Source: Bradyrhizobium sp. S69
GTDB taxonomy: Bacteria > Pseudomonadota > Alphaproteobacteria > Rhizobiales > Xanthobacteraceae
Direction of reading: 5' to 3'
Length of the DNA stretch: 64,000 nucleotides
Assembly: GCF_009766005.1 (NCBI RefSeq)
Contig: NZ_LMUK01000043.1
Coordinates: 377,122 to 441,121, forward strand
Shown here piece by piece: positions 50,308 through 59,777 of the stretch; the first letter of the stretch is position 1, and every line of letters starts with the position of its first letter. Position numbers and translations under genes: made by a program. Under the pieces are notes generated by a model. The model saw only the letters and a list, made by a program, of their open reading frames with translations. It was not told where the DNA came from and did not search any database.

Positions 50308-52017
50308 CTACAATCCCTTGATCATGCCGGCATCGATCAGCAGCCGGTTGAAGCGGCGGGCTTCCGCGCCGTCCTTGCAGGCATAGAACACGCCGTTGCA
50401 GCGAAGCATGATGTTCTTCTGCTCCTCGAACGACGGATCGAGCGGAATGCCGGCGGCTTCCTGGATCACCAGCGGCAGATAGGCGCCATCGATGGTGTCC
50501 ATCTCGGTCGGGCTCTTGACCGGTTCAAAATTGACCGCGTCGATCGCATAATAAGTCGCGTAATAGCGCGGGTCGTAATTCATCAGCTTGTTGCCGATCG
50601 CGGCCTCGTCCAGGCCGGGATCGAGCAGGTGCGGCGAAAACTCCGGCTGATGGTCGCCATAGCGCACGATCAGGAACGGCTGGCCTGGAAATTTCTTCTT
50701 CAGCCCGGCGACAAACGCGGTGTAATCGCCGACGCTCATCGCCTGTCGGCGCAGATATTCGTCGACCACGGGCCCGTTGCCGGGGCTGTGCCAGAACGGC
50801 ATCAGGTCCGGGCGATATTTCGTTTCCCACGGAAAATGATTGGCGCCGAGATAGACGAACGCGAACAGCGGCGTCGCCGGCGTGTATTCCGACATCAGGT
50901 TCAAGGCCTTATCGTAGAAGAAGCTGTCGGGCTCGACATCCCGGGCGCCGAGATCGTGGGCGTCGTAAAAGCGCTCGATGCCGGTGGTGGCCTGGAAGCT
51001 GCGCGCGCTCATGAAAGCTCCGTAGGCCGGATAGAGCGAGAGCGTGCTGTAGCCGCAGCGCCGCAGCGCCAGCGGCAGACCGCGTTCGACCCTGCCCGAC
51101 GCGATGCGGGTGACAAAGTAAGCGAACCGGCCGAACGAGCGCGACGACAGTCCGGCGAGCACGTTGTATTCGGTGAACCAGCTCGGACCGCCATTGCTTT
51201 CGGCGAGGAATCTACGTTCCTTGCCGTCGAACGAATTGAAGTAGCTGCCATAGCCTTTGGGCACCTTGATGCCATCGGCCTGGCGAATATCGAAACTGGA
51301 TTCGTCGTGGATCATGACGATGTTCGGCCGCCGCCCGGCGGGGTGGCAGGAATCCAGCAACGGCACGCTGAGATGCTCGCCGGTCTCGACGCCGGATTCC
51401 ATGAAGCCATACTGGATGAAATCCGATACCGCGGTGACGCCGGAGCGGGAGAATTTCGACAGATAGCCGTCGTCGTAATAACCGCGCCAGGCTTCATCCG
51501 GCCAGGCGAAGGCATAGCCGACCAGCGCCGCCAGGCACGCCAGCGCGCAAGCCACCGCCGGCAGACGACGAATCCGGAACGGATCGAGCCACCACAGCGC
51601 ATACATCAAGGGAAGGATGACGACGGCGGCAGCGATTACCGACCAGCGCAGATGCGGGAAGATCGTGAACAAAAATGCCGCGGTGTCGCGGTCGATCACC
51701 ATCAGGTCGACGAAGTTCGCCGTCATCTGCACGACGTCGTGCTTGAGCCGCGACAGCAGCACCAGCACCACCACCAGGGTCAGCGACAGCGCACCCGACA
51801 ATGCGGGACGCCGCAGCAAGGCGATCCAGAAGAAGTTCAGGATGCCCCACGACAACAGAAAGCCGGTGCGCGAGCTGAGGTCGGTTTCAGTCTGAAACAT
51901 CACGGCGAGCGCCGCCAATTGCGGAGCCGCGACGGCAAGCAACCGCCAGACCCCGACCGAGGCCAGACCGCCGGTCGCCGTCGTCGCAGATGGGCCTGGA
52001 ATTGGCGCGAGCGCCAT
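50308..52017 (-). CDS. Membrane sulfatase-fold enzyme (alkaline-phosphatase superfamily)
   Basis: A 569-residue protein with about five hydrophobic segments in the first 190 residues and a periplasmic sulfatase-type domain after about 220. The nucleophile region reads NIVMIHDESSFD, and later metal-site segments are SLYPAYGAFMSARSF and LIVRYGDHQPEFSP. The layout resembles lipoteichoic-acid synthase, OpgB or phosphoethanolamine transferases, so transfer of a phosphorylated head group is more likely than sulfate ester cleavage. The start at ATG 52017 has a weak ribosome site. It converges on ligI with a 6-bp gap. Confidence 0.75.
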   Translation of the reverse strand: MALAPIPGPSATTATGGLASVGVWRLLAVAAPQLAALAVMFQTETDLSSRTGFLLSWGILNFFWIALLRRPALSGALSLTLVVVLVLLSRLKHDVVQMTANFVDLMVIDRDTAAFLFTIFPHLRWSVIAAAVVILPLMYALWWLDPFRIRRLPAVACALACLAALVGYAFAWPDEAWRGYYDDGYLSKFSRSGVTAVSDFIQYGFMESGVETGEHLSVPLLDSCHPAGRRPNIVMIHDESSFDIRQADGIKVPKGYGSYFNSFDGKERRFLAESNGGPSWFTEYNVLAGLSSRSFGRFAYFVTRIASGRVERGLPLALRRCGYSTLSLYPAYGAFMSARSFQATTGIERFYDAHDLGARDVEPDSFFYDKALNLMSEYTPATPLFAFVYLGANHFPWETKYRPDLMPFWHSPGNGPVVDEYLRRQAMSVGDYTAFVAGLKKKFPGQPFLIVRYGDHQPEFSPHLLDPGLDEAAIGNKLMNYDPRYYATYYAIDAVNFEPVKSPTEMDTIDGAYLPLVIQEAAGIPLDPSFEEQKNIMLRCNGVFYACKDGAEARRFNRLLIDAGMIKGL

Positions 52018-52195
52018 GGGCTAAACGCAACACGACCCGGCGCGGAGCTTGAGCCTGGGCTGGCGATGGCCAGGAGGCCGACGCCGCAGCCGGAGACTGC
52101 GGTGTGTCATAAAAACGTAATTCAACTGTCATGAACGCGCAATGAATTTGCCGTGGGCCTGCGCGGCCGGGTAAATTTGACGCTTCCAGGCCGCC

Positions 52196-52921
52196 TCACC
52201 CCTGCCGCGGGTGCCGGGCAATGCCGTCGATGAAGAGATCAAGAATGGCTTCGCCGGTCGCCTCGGCATCGGCGACGCCCCAGCGCGCGAAATGACCGTC
52301 GATATTCATCCGCGCAAAGCCATATACCAGCGCGCGGCCGGCGATCTGCACCGCCTTCAGGTCGGCAGCACGCAGCACGCCGTCGGCGAACGCCTGCGCC
52401 AACAGCCGCTCGGTCATTCCGATCAGTTCGGCATTGTCGCGCGTCAACTGCTCAGCCCCGTCGTGGTCGAACAGCCGCGCGGTCGAGATGATCTCGAAAT
52501 GTGCCGGGTTGCGCATCGCCCAGCGCAGATATCCGAGGCCGAGGCCGCGGAACTGTGCCAGCGGATCGCTCGCCGGCGCCCGCGCCAATGCGGCCTCCAG
52601 CTCGACCCGAAAGCGCCGCTGCGCCTCCTCGGCCACCGCATTCATCAGCGCGTCGCGGCTTGGAAAATGCCGGAACGGCGCCCCCGGCGACACCCCGGCT
52701 CGGCGTGCGGCCTCGCGCACGCTGACCGCTTCAGGACCGCCCGCCTCGGCCAGATCCAGCGCGGCGTCGATCAGGACGCGCTTGAGATCGCCGTGGTGGT
52801 AGGGCCTCGCGGCCGCCGCGCGGCCGGCCGCCGGGCGTTTCGGCCGGACCGAAGCTGATTTGGCCGAAACTGACTTGGCAGGCACGGACTTGCTGGAGGC
52901 AGGCTTACGGGAATTCGGCAT
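52196..52921 (-). CDS. TetR-family regulator
   Basis: A 241-residue TetR protein. An N-terminal low-complexity stretch with repeated SVPAKSVSAKSAS is followed by the HTH (about residues 50-95: VSVREAARRAGVSPGAPFRHFPSRDALM) and a TetR_C_33/WHG-type ligand domain. ATG 52921 has GGAGGCGG upstream. It is divergent from a ferric-reductase-like membrane protein, with two dyads in the gap. The ligand is unknown. Confidence 0.87.
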   Translation of the reverse strand: MPNSRKPASSKSVPAKSVSAKSASVRPKRPAAGRAAAARPYHHGDLKRVLIDAALDLAEAGGPEAVSVREAARRAGVSPGAPFRHFPSRDALMNAVAEEAQRRFRVELEAALARAPASDPLAQFRGLGLGYLRWAMRNPAHFEIISTARLFDHDGAEQLTRDNAELIGMTERLLAQAFADGVLRAADLKAVQIAGRALVYGFARMNIDGHFARWGVADAEATGEAILDLFIDGIARHPRQG

Positions 52922-52950
52922 CCGCCTCCATAGCATCACCCGATCGTGAA

Positions 52951-53011
52951 TGTAAGCACTGCATACACGATTGACGTAACGCCCCCGTGAAATGTAACTG
53001 ATGATTACATT
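52951..53011. promoter_or_regulatory. Two dyad sites between tetR and the membrane reductase gene
   Basis: Site 1 is TGTAAGCA-C-TGCATACA (52951-52967, one mismatched pair). Site 2 is AATGTAA-CTGATGA-TTACATT (52991-53011, perfect 7-bp arms). Both share TGTA...TACA ends, lie within 110 bp between the divergent start codons, and fit TetR dimers. Confidence 0.6.
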
Positions 53012-53030
53012 GTCAGACACGGAGGAAACA

Positions 53031-53651
53031 ATGCCGTCGCATCGTCAAAACTGGTTCGAAGGCTGGCGGCTGTTCGCGGTGCTGGCGCTGACTCTGGTCG
53101 GCCTGTCGGTCTGGATTGCCGGCATGCGGGAATTCGAGGTCGATGGCGTGCGGATGGTGATCCGCTTCACGGCACGGACCTCACTGTTCTTCTTTTGCCT
53201 GGCTTTCAGCGCCGGCGCGCTGGCCCGGCTGTGGCCGAATGCCTGGACACGATGGCAGCGCCGCAACCGGCGCTTTCTCGGCGTCACCTTCGCCGCCTCG
53301 CATGCGATTCATGCCGCAGCCATCGTCTGCTTTGCGGTGATGTCCCCGCCGCTGTTCCGGGAAGCGACGTCGGCCGCCTCCTTCATCTTCGGCGGCATCG
53401 GTTACGCCTTCATCATCGCGATGTCGGCGACCTCGTTCGACCGCAGCGCCGCGGCGATCGGCGCGCGCACCTGGCGTATCCTGCACCTGTCCGGCGGCTA
53501 TTATTTGCTGCTGCAGTTCACGGTGTCGTTCGGCAAGCGGATCCCGGACATGCCGCTTTACGCGCTTTTTCTGGTCCCGCTCTTCGCGGTCTTTGCGCTC
53601 AGGTTGATCGCGATGTCGTCACGCCTGCGGCCGATGATGGCGGCGGAGTGA
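53031..53651 (+). CDS. Ferric-reductase-like transmembrane protein
   Basis: A 206-residue protein with about six hydrophobic segments. Histidines in ASHAIHAAAIVCF and WRILHLSGGYYLLLQF lie within helices at the spacing of the b-heme ligands in ferric-reductase-like (MsrQ/YedZ) proteins. ATG 53031 has GGAGGAAAC upstream. There is no FAD/NAD domain, so a partner would be needed for electron supply. Control by the divergent TetR is likely. Confidence 0.7.
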   Translation: MPSHRQNWFEGWRLFAVLALTLVGLSVWIAGMREFEVDGVRMVIRFTARTSLFFFCLAFSAGALARLWPNAWTRWQRRNRRFLGVTFAASHAIHAAAIVCFAVMSPPLFREATSAASFIFGGIGYAFIIAMSATSFDRSAAAIGARTWRILHLSGGYYLLLQFTVSFGKRIPDMPLYALFLVPLFAVFALRLIAMSSRLRPMMAAE

Positions 53652-53676
53652 TCCGGCGCGGCGGCGCAAGATAGCG

Positions 53677-53922
53677 CTACTCCTCCGTCGTTAAATGAAA
53701 TTGCCGACCCAGCCGATGGTGTACGGTGATCACGGCCCGATCGACGTCGCTGATGAGACTATCGCCGATGATGACGTTGGGCATTTCCCAGTTACGCCCC
53801 GCGCGGACATCGGGAAGCCGCCGGACACCCGGAACCGATGCGGTTTCGCATCCCGGCTGATCGCGCAACGCCTCGTTCGCGAGCTGCGTCAGCTCCGCGC
53901 TGTTTTTGCCGGTCGTCGTCAC
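53677..53922 (-). CDS. Small conserved hypothetical protein
   Basis: An 81-residue protein starting at GTG 53922. It has an ELTQLANEALRDQPGCETASV opening and ends VITVHHRLGRQFHLTTEE, a layout I recall from other short bradyrhizobial proteins of unknown function. No signal peptide or membrane segment. The ribosome site is weak, so the start is uncertain. Confidence 0.5.
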   Translation of the reverse strand: MTTTGKNSAELTQLANEALRDQPGCETASVPGVRRLPDVRAGRNWEMPNVIIGDSLISDVDRAVITVHHRLGRQFHLTTEE

Positions 53923-53950
53923 AATAGCCGCAATATCTTCTTCGACAGCC

Positions 53951-54802
53951 TCATGCCGGCGGCATCAGGCCGAGGCGCTTGGCGATGATCTTGTCGACCA
54001 TGCGCTTGGGCAGCGTCGAGACGATCAGCTGCCGCATCGGATCGGGCGCGATCTGGTAGCGTACTTTCGGATTCGGCGATGTCAGGGCTTCCAGAATCCG
54101 CTCAGCAATTTTCTCCGGCGGCAATCCGATTTCGCTGAGTTCCTTGGCGAAATCGAGCATCTTCGCCCGGGCGACACGGTACGGCGAGTTGCTGTCAACG
54201 GGAGCAGCCGCTGCGCCACTCTTGCCCCAGATCGGCGTCTTCACCGCGCCGGGCGCGACAATAATCACATCGATACCGAACAGCATCAGCTCGCGGCGCA
54301 GGCTTTCCGAAAGTCCCTCGACCGCATGTTTCGATGCCGAGTAGGCCGAGGTCAGCGGATTACCGCTTTTGCCGGCGACCGACGAGATCATCACGATCCG
54401 CCCCTTGGGTCCCTTCAACTCCGGATCGGACCCGAGCAGCGGACCGAAGGCCTGGACCGCAAGAATTGGCCCGATGACATTGATATCCATCTGCTGGCGG
54501 AATTGCTCGATCGGCAATTCGAGCAGCGGACCGGCCACCGCGATGCCCGCATTGTTGACGAGGCCGGCCAGCGTCTCGCCGCCGAGCGCCGCGCGAACCT
54601 CGCGCGCGGCGGACAATACCGCCGCCTCATCGGTGACATCGAACAGCAGCGGGGTGAAATTGGCGCCGAATTCACTTTTCAAACGGTCGGCGTCGGCCTG
54701 CTGGCGCACGCTGCCGAACACCCGAAATCCGCGATCGAGCAACATTTTCGCGGTAGCCCAGCCGATGCCGGTGGACGCCCCGGTAATGACAACGGATCTC
54801 AT
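53951..54802 (-). CDS. SDR-family oxidoreductase
   Basis: A 283-residue short-chain dehydrogenase with TGASTGIG (residues 7-14), NNAG, the catalytic serine in MISSVAG and an intact YSASK, so unlike the SDR at 10092 it should be active. The C-terminal extension KVRYQIAPDPMRQLIVSTLPKRMVDKIIAKRLG is typical of a group of retinol/steroid-dehydrogenase-like bacterial SDRs. ATG 54802 has GGGGGT upstream. The substrate is unknown. Confidence 0.87.
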   Translation of the reverse strand: MRSVVITGASTGIGWATAKMLLDRGFRVFGSVRQQADADRLKSEFGANFTPLLFDVTDEAAVLSAAREVRAALGGETLAGLVNNAGIAVAGPLLELPIEQFRQQMDINVIGPILAVQAFGPLLGSDPELKGPKGRIVMISSVAGKSGNPLTSAYSASKHAVEGLSESLRRELMLFGIDVIIVAPGAVKTPIWGKSGAAAAPVDSNSPYRVARAKMLDFAKELSEIGLPPEKIAERILEALTSPNPKVRYQIAPDPMRQLIVSTLPKRMVDKIIAKRLGLMPPA

Positions 54803-54957
54803 GATGCTTACCCCCGGGAGACTGCAGATCGTTCTGCACACTTTCCCGCTTGGAGGGTAAGCAGACCGGGGAGTAAAGCAAGGCCGGTGTAGCGCGCTTG
54901 CACCGCTCCGCCGAGCCGGGACGCAACTTTTCGTGGTGTGCGGCCATAGCCCCCGGA

Positions 54958-57900
54958 TCAGGCGACATACCTTGCCGATGGTACCGCTGCATCCACTTCG
55001 AATTCGCAATGCGGAACGGGATGGCCGAACAGATAGCCTTGGGCAAAATCGATCCCCGTGGCCCGCAACGACTCGAACTGTTCGCTACTCTCAACGCCCT
55101 TGGCCGCTGTCGCGATATCGAGGCCGCGCGCCAATGCGAGCACGGAAGCAATGACCGCCGCACAATCGCGGCGGTTTGCAAAACCTTGCGTGAAAGCCTT
55201 GTCGATCTTGATCTTGTCGAACGGAAAGTCGGTCAAGTAACCCGCGGAGGAGTATCCCGCCCCGCAATTGTCGAGGACCAACGAGACACCGAGATTTTTC
55301 AATTGCCTGAGTGTCTGCAGATGCGTCGCCTGGCTTTTTTCCAGAAGCGAGAGCTCTGCGATTTCAAGCTCCAGTCGCTGCGGCGGCAGGCCGGATTCAA
55401 TCAGCGCGCGCGTTATTACCTCGAAAAGGTTTCCCTTGTTGAATTGAACAGCGGAGATGTTGATGGCAATACTGATATGCGGAGGCCAGGCGGCGGCATC
55501 CGCGCAAGCCTGCTGCAGAATCCATTCTCCAAGCGGCAGCATCAGACCCGTGGATTCCGCGAGCGGGAGGAATTGATCGGGAGCCAGAAGGCCTCTCGAC
55601 GGATGATGCCAGCGAACAAATGCCTCCGCCCCGCACATCCGACGCGTTTTGATATTGATCAAGGGCTGATAATGCAACTCGAATTCATTCTGCGATATCG
55701 CCTCACGCAGCTCACTTTCCGTCGACTTCAGAATTTCTGCCGCTTCGATAAGTTCGGGTTGGAATATGCGGAAGCCGTTTCGCCCACCGGACTTTGCCGC
55801 GTAAAGTGCAAGATCCGCCCTTTTCAAGAGAGAAGCGGCGTCGGCGCCGTGCTCCGGAGCGAAGGCAATTCCGATGCTGGCCCCGACGCCGATGCGATGG
55901 CCATTGAGATCGAATGGCTTTTCGATGGTCTTTATGATTCTCAACGCTAGCGCGGCGGCGCCCTCACTCTGGTTCCGTTCGTTTTCCTGGATGATTGCGA
56001 ATTCGTCGCCGCCCAGGCGAGCCAGCACATCGGCATCGCGAAGCGACGACGTGAGGCGTCGCGCGACCTCGACCAGCAACCGATCGCCGGCCGGATGTCC
56101 CAGCGTGTCATTCACATTCTTGAATTTGTCCAGGTCCAGCACCAGGACTGTAAACGTGGTGCCGTGACGCTGAAGCCGCTTCGCGGCGTCGTCGAGTTTC
56201 TCGGCGAACAGCGCGCGGTTTGCCAGACCGGTGAGCAGATCGTGCTGCGCAAGAAAGGCGATCCTCTCCTCACTCCGCGCCCGATCGGTGATGTCCTCGT
56301 GAGTGGTAAGCCAGCCGCCGTTTGGCATCATATGCCGCGCGATCGCGACCACGCGGCCATCGGCGAGTTCCTGGATTTCTTTCGCCTCCTTCACGTTTTT
56401 TTTGACATAGGTGTCTGCAGCCACCTCGAAATTGGTGCCCTTCTCGCGGCGGTATTCGAGAATTTGCCGCAGTGACGTACCCGGCTCTATCTGATCAAGG
56501 CTGAGATGATAGATTTCTGCATAGCGGGCATTTGAGACCACGACCTTCTGCTCCGCGTCGAACATGCAGAGCCCTTGGGACATATTGTTCAGCGCGGCAT
56601 CGAAGCGCTCGTTGATCCCCTCAAGTTCGGTGGCTTTCTCGGCCAGCAATTGCTCGGCACGTCTCTGTTCCGTGACGTCCTCGTGGGTCGCAACCCAGCC
56701 ACCGTCCGGCAGCGGTTTGCGTTGAATAAATATCCTGCGGCCATCGGCCGGTTCGTAATTCTGCTTCGGTTCCGTTGGCATCAATTGGGTATGTTGATCG
56801 ACAGTCAATTCGCTGGTTTCACCGCGGTCAACATAGTGTTGTAAAATCCGGCTCAATGGTGTGCCCGGCATCACCAGTTCGTCCGGCAGGCTATACATCT
56901 GCTGGAAGCGGCTATTCGCAATCACCAGTCTCTTGTCCGCATCAAACAGGCAAAGCCCCTGCGACATGTTGCTGATGGCGACGTCGAAGCGGTCATTCGT
57001 CCTCGCCAGGGCACGAGTCTTCACCGCGAGAGCACTGGTCTGCCGCACCAGCAGAAACGTACCGAATAGTATGACGACGATGATCGCAACAACCAGCGGA
57101 CCGAATGTATAGAGGTGCCGGTACCAAGGACCCAAAACATCCGAGCGGGCAAAGCTGACGAGTAGTACCAGCGGCAGGCCACGCACCGCCTTGTATCCAG
57201 CGACACGGTGCACTCCATCGACAATGCTTACCGTCTCGTAGGATCCCGCTTCCGATCTTGGCAAATATTCCGTAAGAAGCGCGCCATTTGCAAACGATTT
57301 TCCAAGCGCGCTCTCCAGCGCCGGTTCGCGCGCAAGAAGTTGGCCATTGCGATGCAACAACAGAACTGAACCGTTATAACCCAGATCGATGGAGCGGTAG
57401 ATCTTTGTAAAATACGATTGATCGAGCGGCGCGGTGACGATACCCGCAAAACGGCCGTCGGCGTTGCTTAGCCGCCGCGATGCCGCGGTGAACCATTTGT
57501 CGCCAGCCGCTGAAAGATAGGGTGGCGCAATAAATAGCCGATCGCTGGCGCTATCGCGTTGCGCGACGAAATGCGACATTCCGGATATATTGCTGCGTGG
57601 CAGCGCATGGTCATAGGAATGAGCGAGTACCTCCCCTGACGCGTCGGTCCATCCGACGGCGACGAGGACGGGCGAGCCTTTTTGCAACTGACGCAGGGCA
57701 GCATTGGCTGCACCGGGAGCGGCATACTCTCCGGACAGGCTATTTCTGCGAATGGCTGCCGCTTCAAGCAGAACACGATCGACATCTTCAAATGTCAGCG
57801 CGGTGTGCTCGGCGAGAATCGCCGCAAAGCTCTGGGCATTGGTTTTTGCGGCCGCGATCGTATCACGGTACCGGGCTTCCAGGTCCGTGAGAAATAGAAC

Positions 57901-57984
57901 GATTGTCGCGGCTGAAAGCAGGACGCCAAGCACCGTCAGCGACGATCCCGGTGATCTGGCCAGCCTTCGATAGATTTCCCGCAT
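54958..57984 (-). CDS. Membrane GGDEF protein with degenerate EAL domain
   Basis: A 1008-residue protein: one N-terminal helix, a periplasmic sensory domain (about 40-290), a second helix near 300, two PAS domains (about 335-450 and 470-590; both contain NMSQGLC), GGDEF (about 600-760) and EAL (about 770-1000). The GGDEF site RLGGDEF is intact and an RDAD inhibitory site lies five residues before it. The EAL domain has EAF for EAL, DNCGAG for DDFGTG and AAKGVES for AEGVET, so it should not hydrolyse c-di-GMP. A diguanylate cyclase is the likely net activity. Confidence 0.9.
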   Translation of the reverse strand: MREIYRRLARSPGSSLTVLGVLLSAATIVLFLTDLEARYRDTIAAAKTNAQSFAAILAEHTALTFEDVDRVLLEAAAIRRNSLSGEYAAPGAANAALRQLQKGSPVLVAVGWTDASGEVLAHSYDHALPRSNISGMSHFVAQRDSASDRLFIAPPYLSAAGDKWFTAASRRLSNADGRFAGIVTAPLDQSYFTKIYRSIDLGYNGSVLLLHRNGQLLAREPALESALGKSFANGALLTEYLPRSEAGSYETVSIVDGVHRVAGYKAVRGLPLVLLVSFARSDVLGPWYRHLYTFGPLVVAIIVVILFGTFLLVRQTSALAVKTRALARTNDRFDVAISNMSQGLCLFDADKRLVIANSRFQQMYSLPDELVMPGTPLSRILQHYVDRGETSELTVDQHTQLMPTEPKQNYEPADGRRIFIQRKPLPDGGWVATHEDVTEQRRAEQLLAEKATELEGINERFDAALNNMSQGLCMFDAEQKVVVSNARYAEIYHLSLDQIEPGTSLRQILEYRREKGTNFEVAADTYVKKNVKEAKEIQELADGRVVAIARHMMPNGGWLTTHEDITDRARSEERIAFLAQHDLLTGLANRALFAEKLDDAAKRLQRHGTTFTVLVLDLDKFKNVNDTLGHPAGDRLLVEVARRLTSSLRDADVLARLGGDEFAIIQENERNQSEGAAALALRIIKTIEKPFDLNGHRIGVGASIGIAFAPEHGADAASLLKRADLALYAAKSGGRNGFRIFQPELIEAAEILKSTESELREAISQNEFELHYQPLINIKTRRMCGAEAFVRWHHPSRGLLAPDQFLPLAESTGLMLPLGEWILQQACADAAAWPPHISIAINISAVQFNKGNLFEVITRALIESGLPPQRLELEIAELSLLEKSQATHLQTLRQLKNLGVSLVLDNCGAGYSSAGYLTDFPFDKIKIDKAFTQGFANRRDCAAVIASVLALARGLDIATAAKGVESSEQFESLRATGIDFAQGYLFGHPVPHCEFEVDAAVPSARYVA

Positions 57985-58186
57985 CACAAATCCGCGTTAC
58001 AACGAGTACCGGCTCACCGTCGCCCCGCATCATTAATATTTCGCACATAATATAACGAAGATACGCATTAAGCTCCCGGTTGGCCTGACTTGACTCCGGT
58101 AGTCTTACGGGGCTGCGGGGGTTGGAGTCATTAACCGGCCATGGCTATAGATTTTGGACGGCGTCCAGCCGTGCGGAGCTAGCGTG

Positions 58187-58426
58187 ATGGTCGAAACGCG
58201 GCGCGCGCCACGTCATCGAGTGTTGAAGGCCGGAAAGATCGATTTTGGCGGAGGCGCAATCGATTGCACTGTCCGCAACCTGTCGAATACCGGAGCGGCG
58301 ATCGAGGTGTCCAACCAAATCGGGATCCCTGAGAAATTCACGTTGGTTGTGCCCGGCGATGGATTGCATCTGCCCTGCCATATCATGTGGCGTAAGGGAT
58401 ACCGGATCGGCGTGACGTTCGATTGA
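58187..58426 (+). CDS. PilZ-domain protein (c-di-GMP receptor)
   Basis: A 79-residue single PilZ domain. The binding motifs are the N-terminal RRAPRHR and NLSNTG (the NxSxxG loop, about residues 35-40). GGAG lies nine bases before ATG 58187. It is divergent from the GGDEF/EAL gene with about 200 bp between start codons, so it may read the c-di-GMP made by that protein. Confidence 0.85.
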   Translation: MVETRRAPRHRVLKAGKIDFGGGAIDCTVRNLSNTGAAIEVSNQIGIPEKFTLVVPGDGLHLPCHIMWRKGYRIGVTFD

Positions 58427-58587
58427 ACTGGCTGACGGTCGAAACCATCCTTCGCCGCCGGCCACTCGAGCAGCGGATCGACGAACAAACGCTGAAGCTC
58501 GCCTGGAAGGATTTCGGTAAGCTGTCGGCGGAAACCGCCCAGCGCATCGTGCGCTTCTGGCACGTGCCAAATAAAATTGAAAACTAG
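58423..58587 (+). CDS. Possible small protein overlapping the PilZ stop
   Basis: A 54-residue frame that starts with TTG overlapping the PilZ stop (TTGA). It reads NWLTVETILRR... and ends WHVPNKIEN, mixed charge with three tryptophans and no leader. The amino-acid mix is plausible for a protein, but I recognise no family, and it could also be the 3' remnant of a lost gene. Confidence 0.35.
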   Translation: MNWLTVETILRRRPLEQRIDEQTLKLAWKDFGKLSAETAQRIVRFWHVPNKIEN

Positions 58588-58618
58588 GGTTTGTAGCGGG
58601 AGCGGGCTGGAACCGTCT

Positions 58619-58752
58619 CATGTCCCAGACGCGGTGCAGCGCATAGCGCTGCTCCGCAGAGCCAGGGTCCAAACTTTCATCGTCGGCTCACGGACCCCGG
58701 ATCAGCAACGCACCACGCCGCAAAGCGGCGCGCTGCGCTGCATCCGGGAAAC
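58619..58752. repeat. Dispersed repeat, family G, beside ilvC
   Basis: The block has TGTCCCAGACGCGGTGCAGC, GCTGCTCCGCAGAGCCAGGG and, at the other end, the pieces GGCTCACGGACCCCGG and CGCTGCGCTGCATCCGGG, giving a long imperfect fold. From memory the same arrangement recurs in bradyrhizobial genomes. It ends next to the ilvC stop codon and could end that transcript. Confidence 0.65.
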
Positions 58753-58757
58753 AGGCC

Positions 58758-59777
58758 TTAGTTCTTGCTCTTGTCGACCAGCGCGCCCTTCTTGATCCAC
58801 GGCATCATGTCGCGGAGTTTCTCGCCGACTTCCTCGATCGGATGGGCCGCGAGCTTGGCGCGGGTGGCCTTGAACGAGGTCTGGTTGACCTTGTTTTCCA
58901 GCATCCAGTCGCGCGCGAACTTGCCGGACTGGATGTCGTTGAGCACGCGCTTCATCTCGGCCTTGGTCTCCGAGGTGACGATGCGCGGGCCGGTGACATA
59001 TTCGCCATATTCGGCGGTGTTGGAGATCGAATAGTTCATGTTGGCGATGCCGCCTTCATAGATCAGGTCGACGATCAGCTTCACTTCGTGCAGGCATTCG
59101 AAATACGCCATCTCCGGCGCGTAGCCGGCTTCCACCAGCGTCTCGAAGCCGCCCTTGATCAGCTCGACCAGGCCGCCGCACAACACCACCTGCTCGCCGA
59201 ACAGGTCGGTCTCGCACTCTTCCTTGAACGAGGTCTCGATGATGCCGGCGCGACCGCCGCCGATCGCCGAGGCGTAGCTCAGCCCGAGATCATGGGCGTT
59301 GCCCGAGACGTCCTTGGCGATCGCGATCAGGCAGGGCACGCCGCCGCCGCGCTGATATTCCGAACGCACGGTGTGGCCGGGGCCCTTCGGCGCGATCATC
59401 AGCACGTCCAGATCGGCGCGCGGATCGAGCAGATTGAAATGCACGTTGAGGCCGTGCGCGAACACCAGCGCCGACCCCTTCTTCATGTTGTCGTGCAGGT
59501 GCTCGCGATAGATGTCGCCCTGCAACTCGTCGGGGGTGAGCATCATCACGAGGTCGGCCCATTTCGCGGCTTCGGCGACTTCCATCACCTTGAAGCCGGC
59601 GGCTTCGGCCTTCTTGGCCGAGGCCGAACCCTTGCGCAGCGCGATGGCGACGTCCTTGACGCCGGAATCCTTCAGGTTCAGCGCATGGGCGTGGCCCTGG
59701 CTGCCGTAGCCGACGATGACGACCTTCTTGCCCTTGATCAGGTTCAGGTCGGCGTCGCGATCGTAATAAACACGCAT
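58758..59777 (-). CDS. ilvC: Ketol-acid reductoisomerase
   Basis: A 339-residue class I enzyme making 2,3-dihydroxyisovalerate and -methylvalerate in valine and isoleucine synthesis. The NADPH site is VGYGSQGHA (about residues 24-32); the Mg-binding acids lie in GIIETSFKEECETDLFGEQ and in the C-domain YFECLHEVKLIVDLIYEGG. ATG 59777 (MRVYYDRD) has AGAGGAAA upstream and is the family start. Last gene of the branched-chain group on this strand. Confidence 0.96.
   Translation of the reverse strand: MRVYYDRDADLNLIKGKKVVIVGYGSQGHAHALNLKDSGVKDVAIALRKGSASAKKAEAAGFKVMEVAEAAKWADLVMMLTPDELQGDIYREHLHDNMKKGSALVFAHGLNVHFNLLDPRADLDVLMIAPKGPGHTVRSEYQRGGGVPCLIAIAKDVSGNAHDLGLSYASAIGGGRAGIIETSFKEECETDLFGEQVVLCGGLVELIKGGFETLVEAGYAPEMAYFECLHEVKLIVDLIYEGGIANMNYSISNTAEYGEYVTGPRIVTSETKAEMKRVLNDIQSGKFARDWMLENKVNQTSFKATRAKLAAHPIEEVGEKLRDMMPWIKKGALVDKSKN

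Noticed and set aside
52104..52132. PHO-box-like GTGTCAT-N4-ACGTAAT-N4-CTGTCAT upstream of the sulfatase-fold gene
   Set aside because: Only two of three 7-mers are good and they point away from the gene's direction of transcription; noted as a weak hint only.
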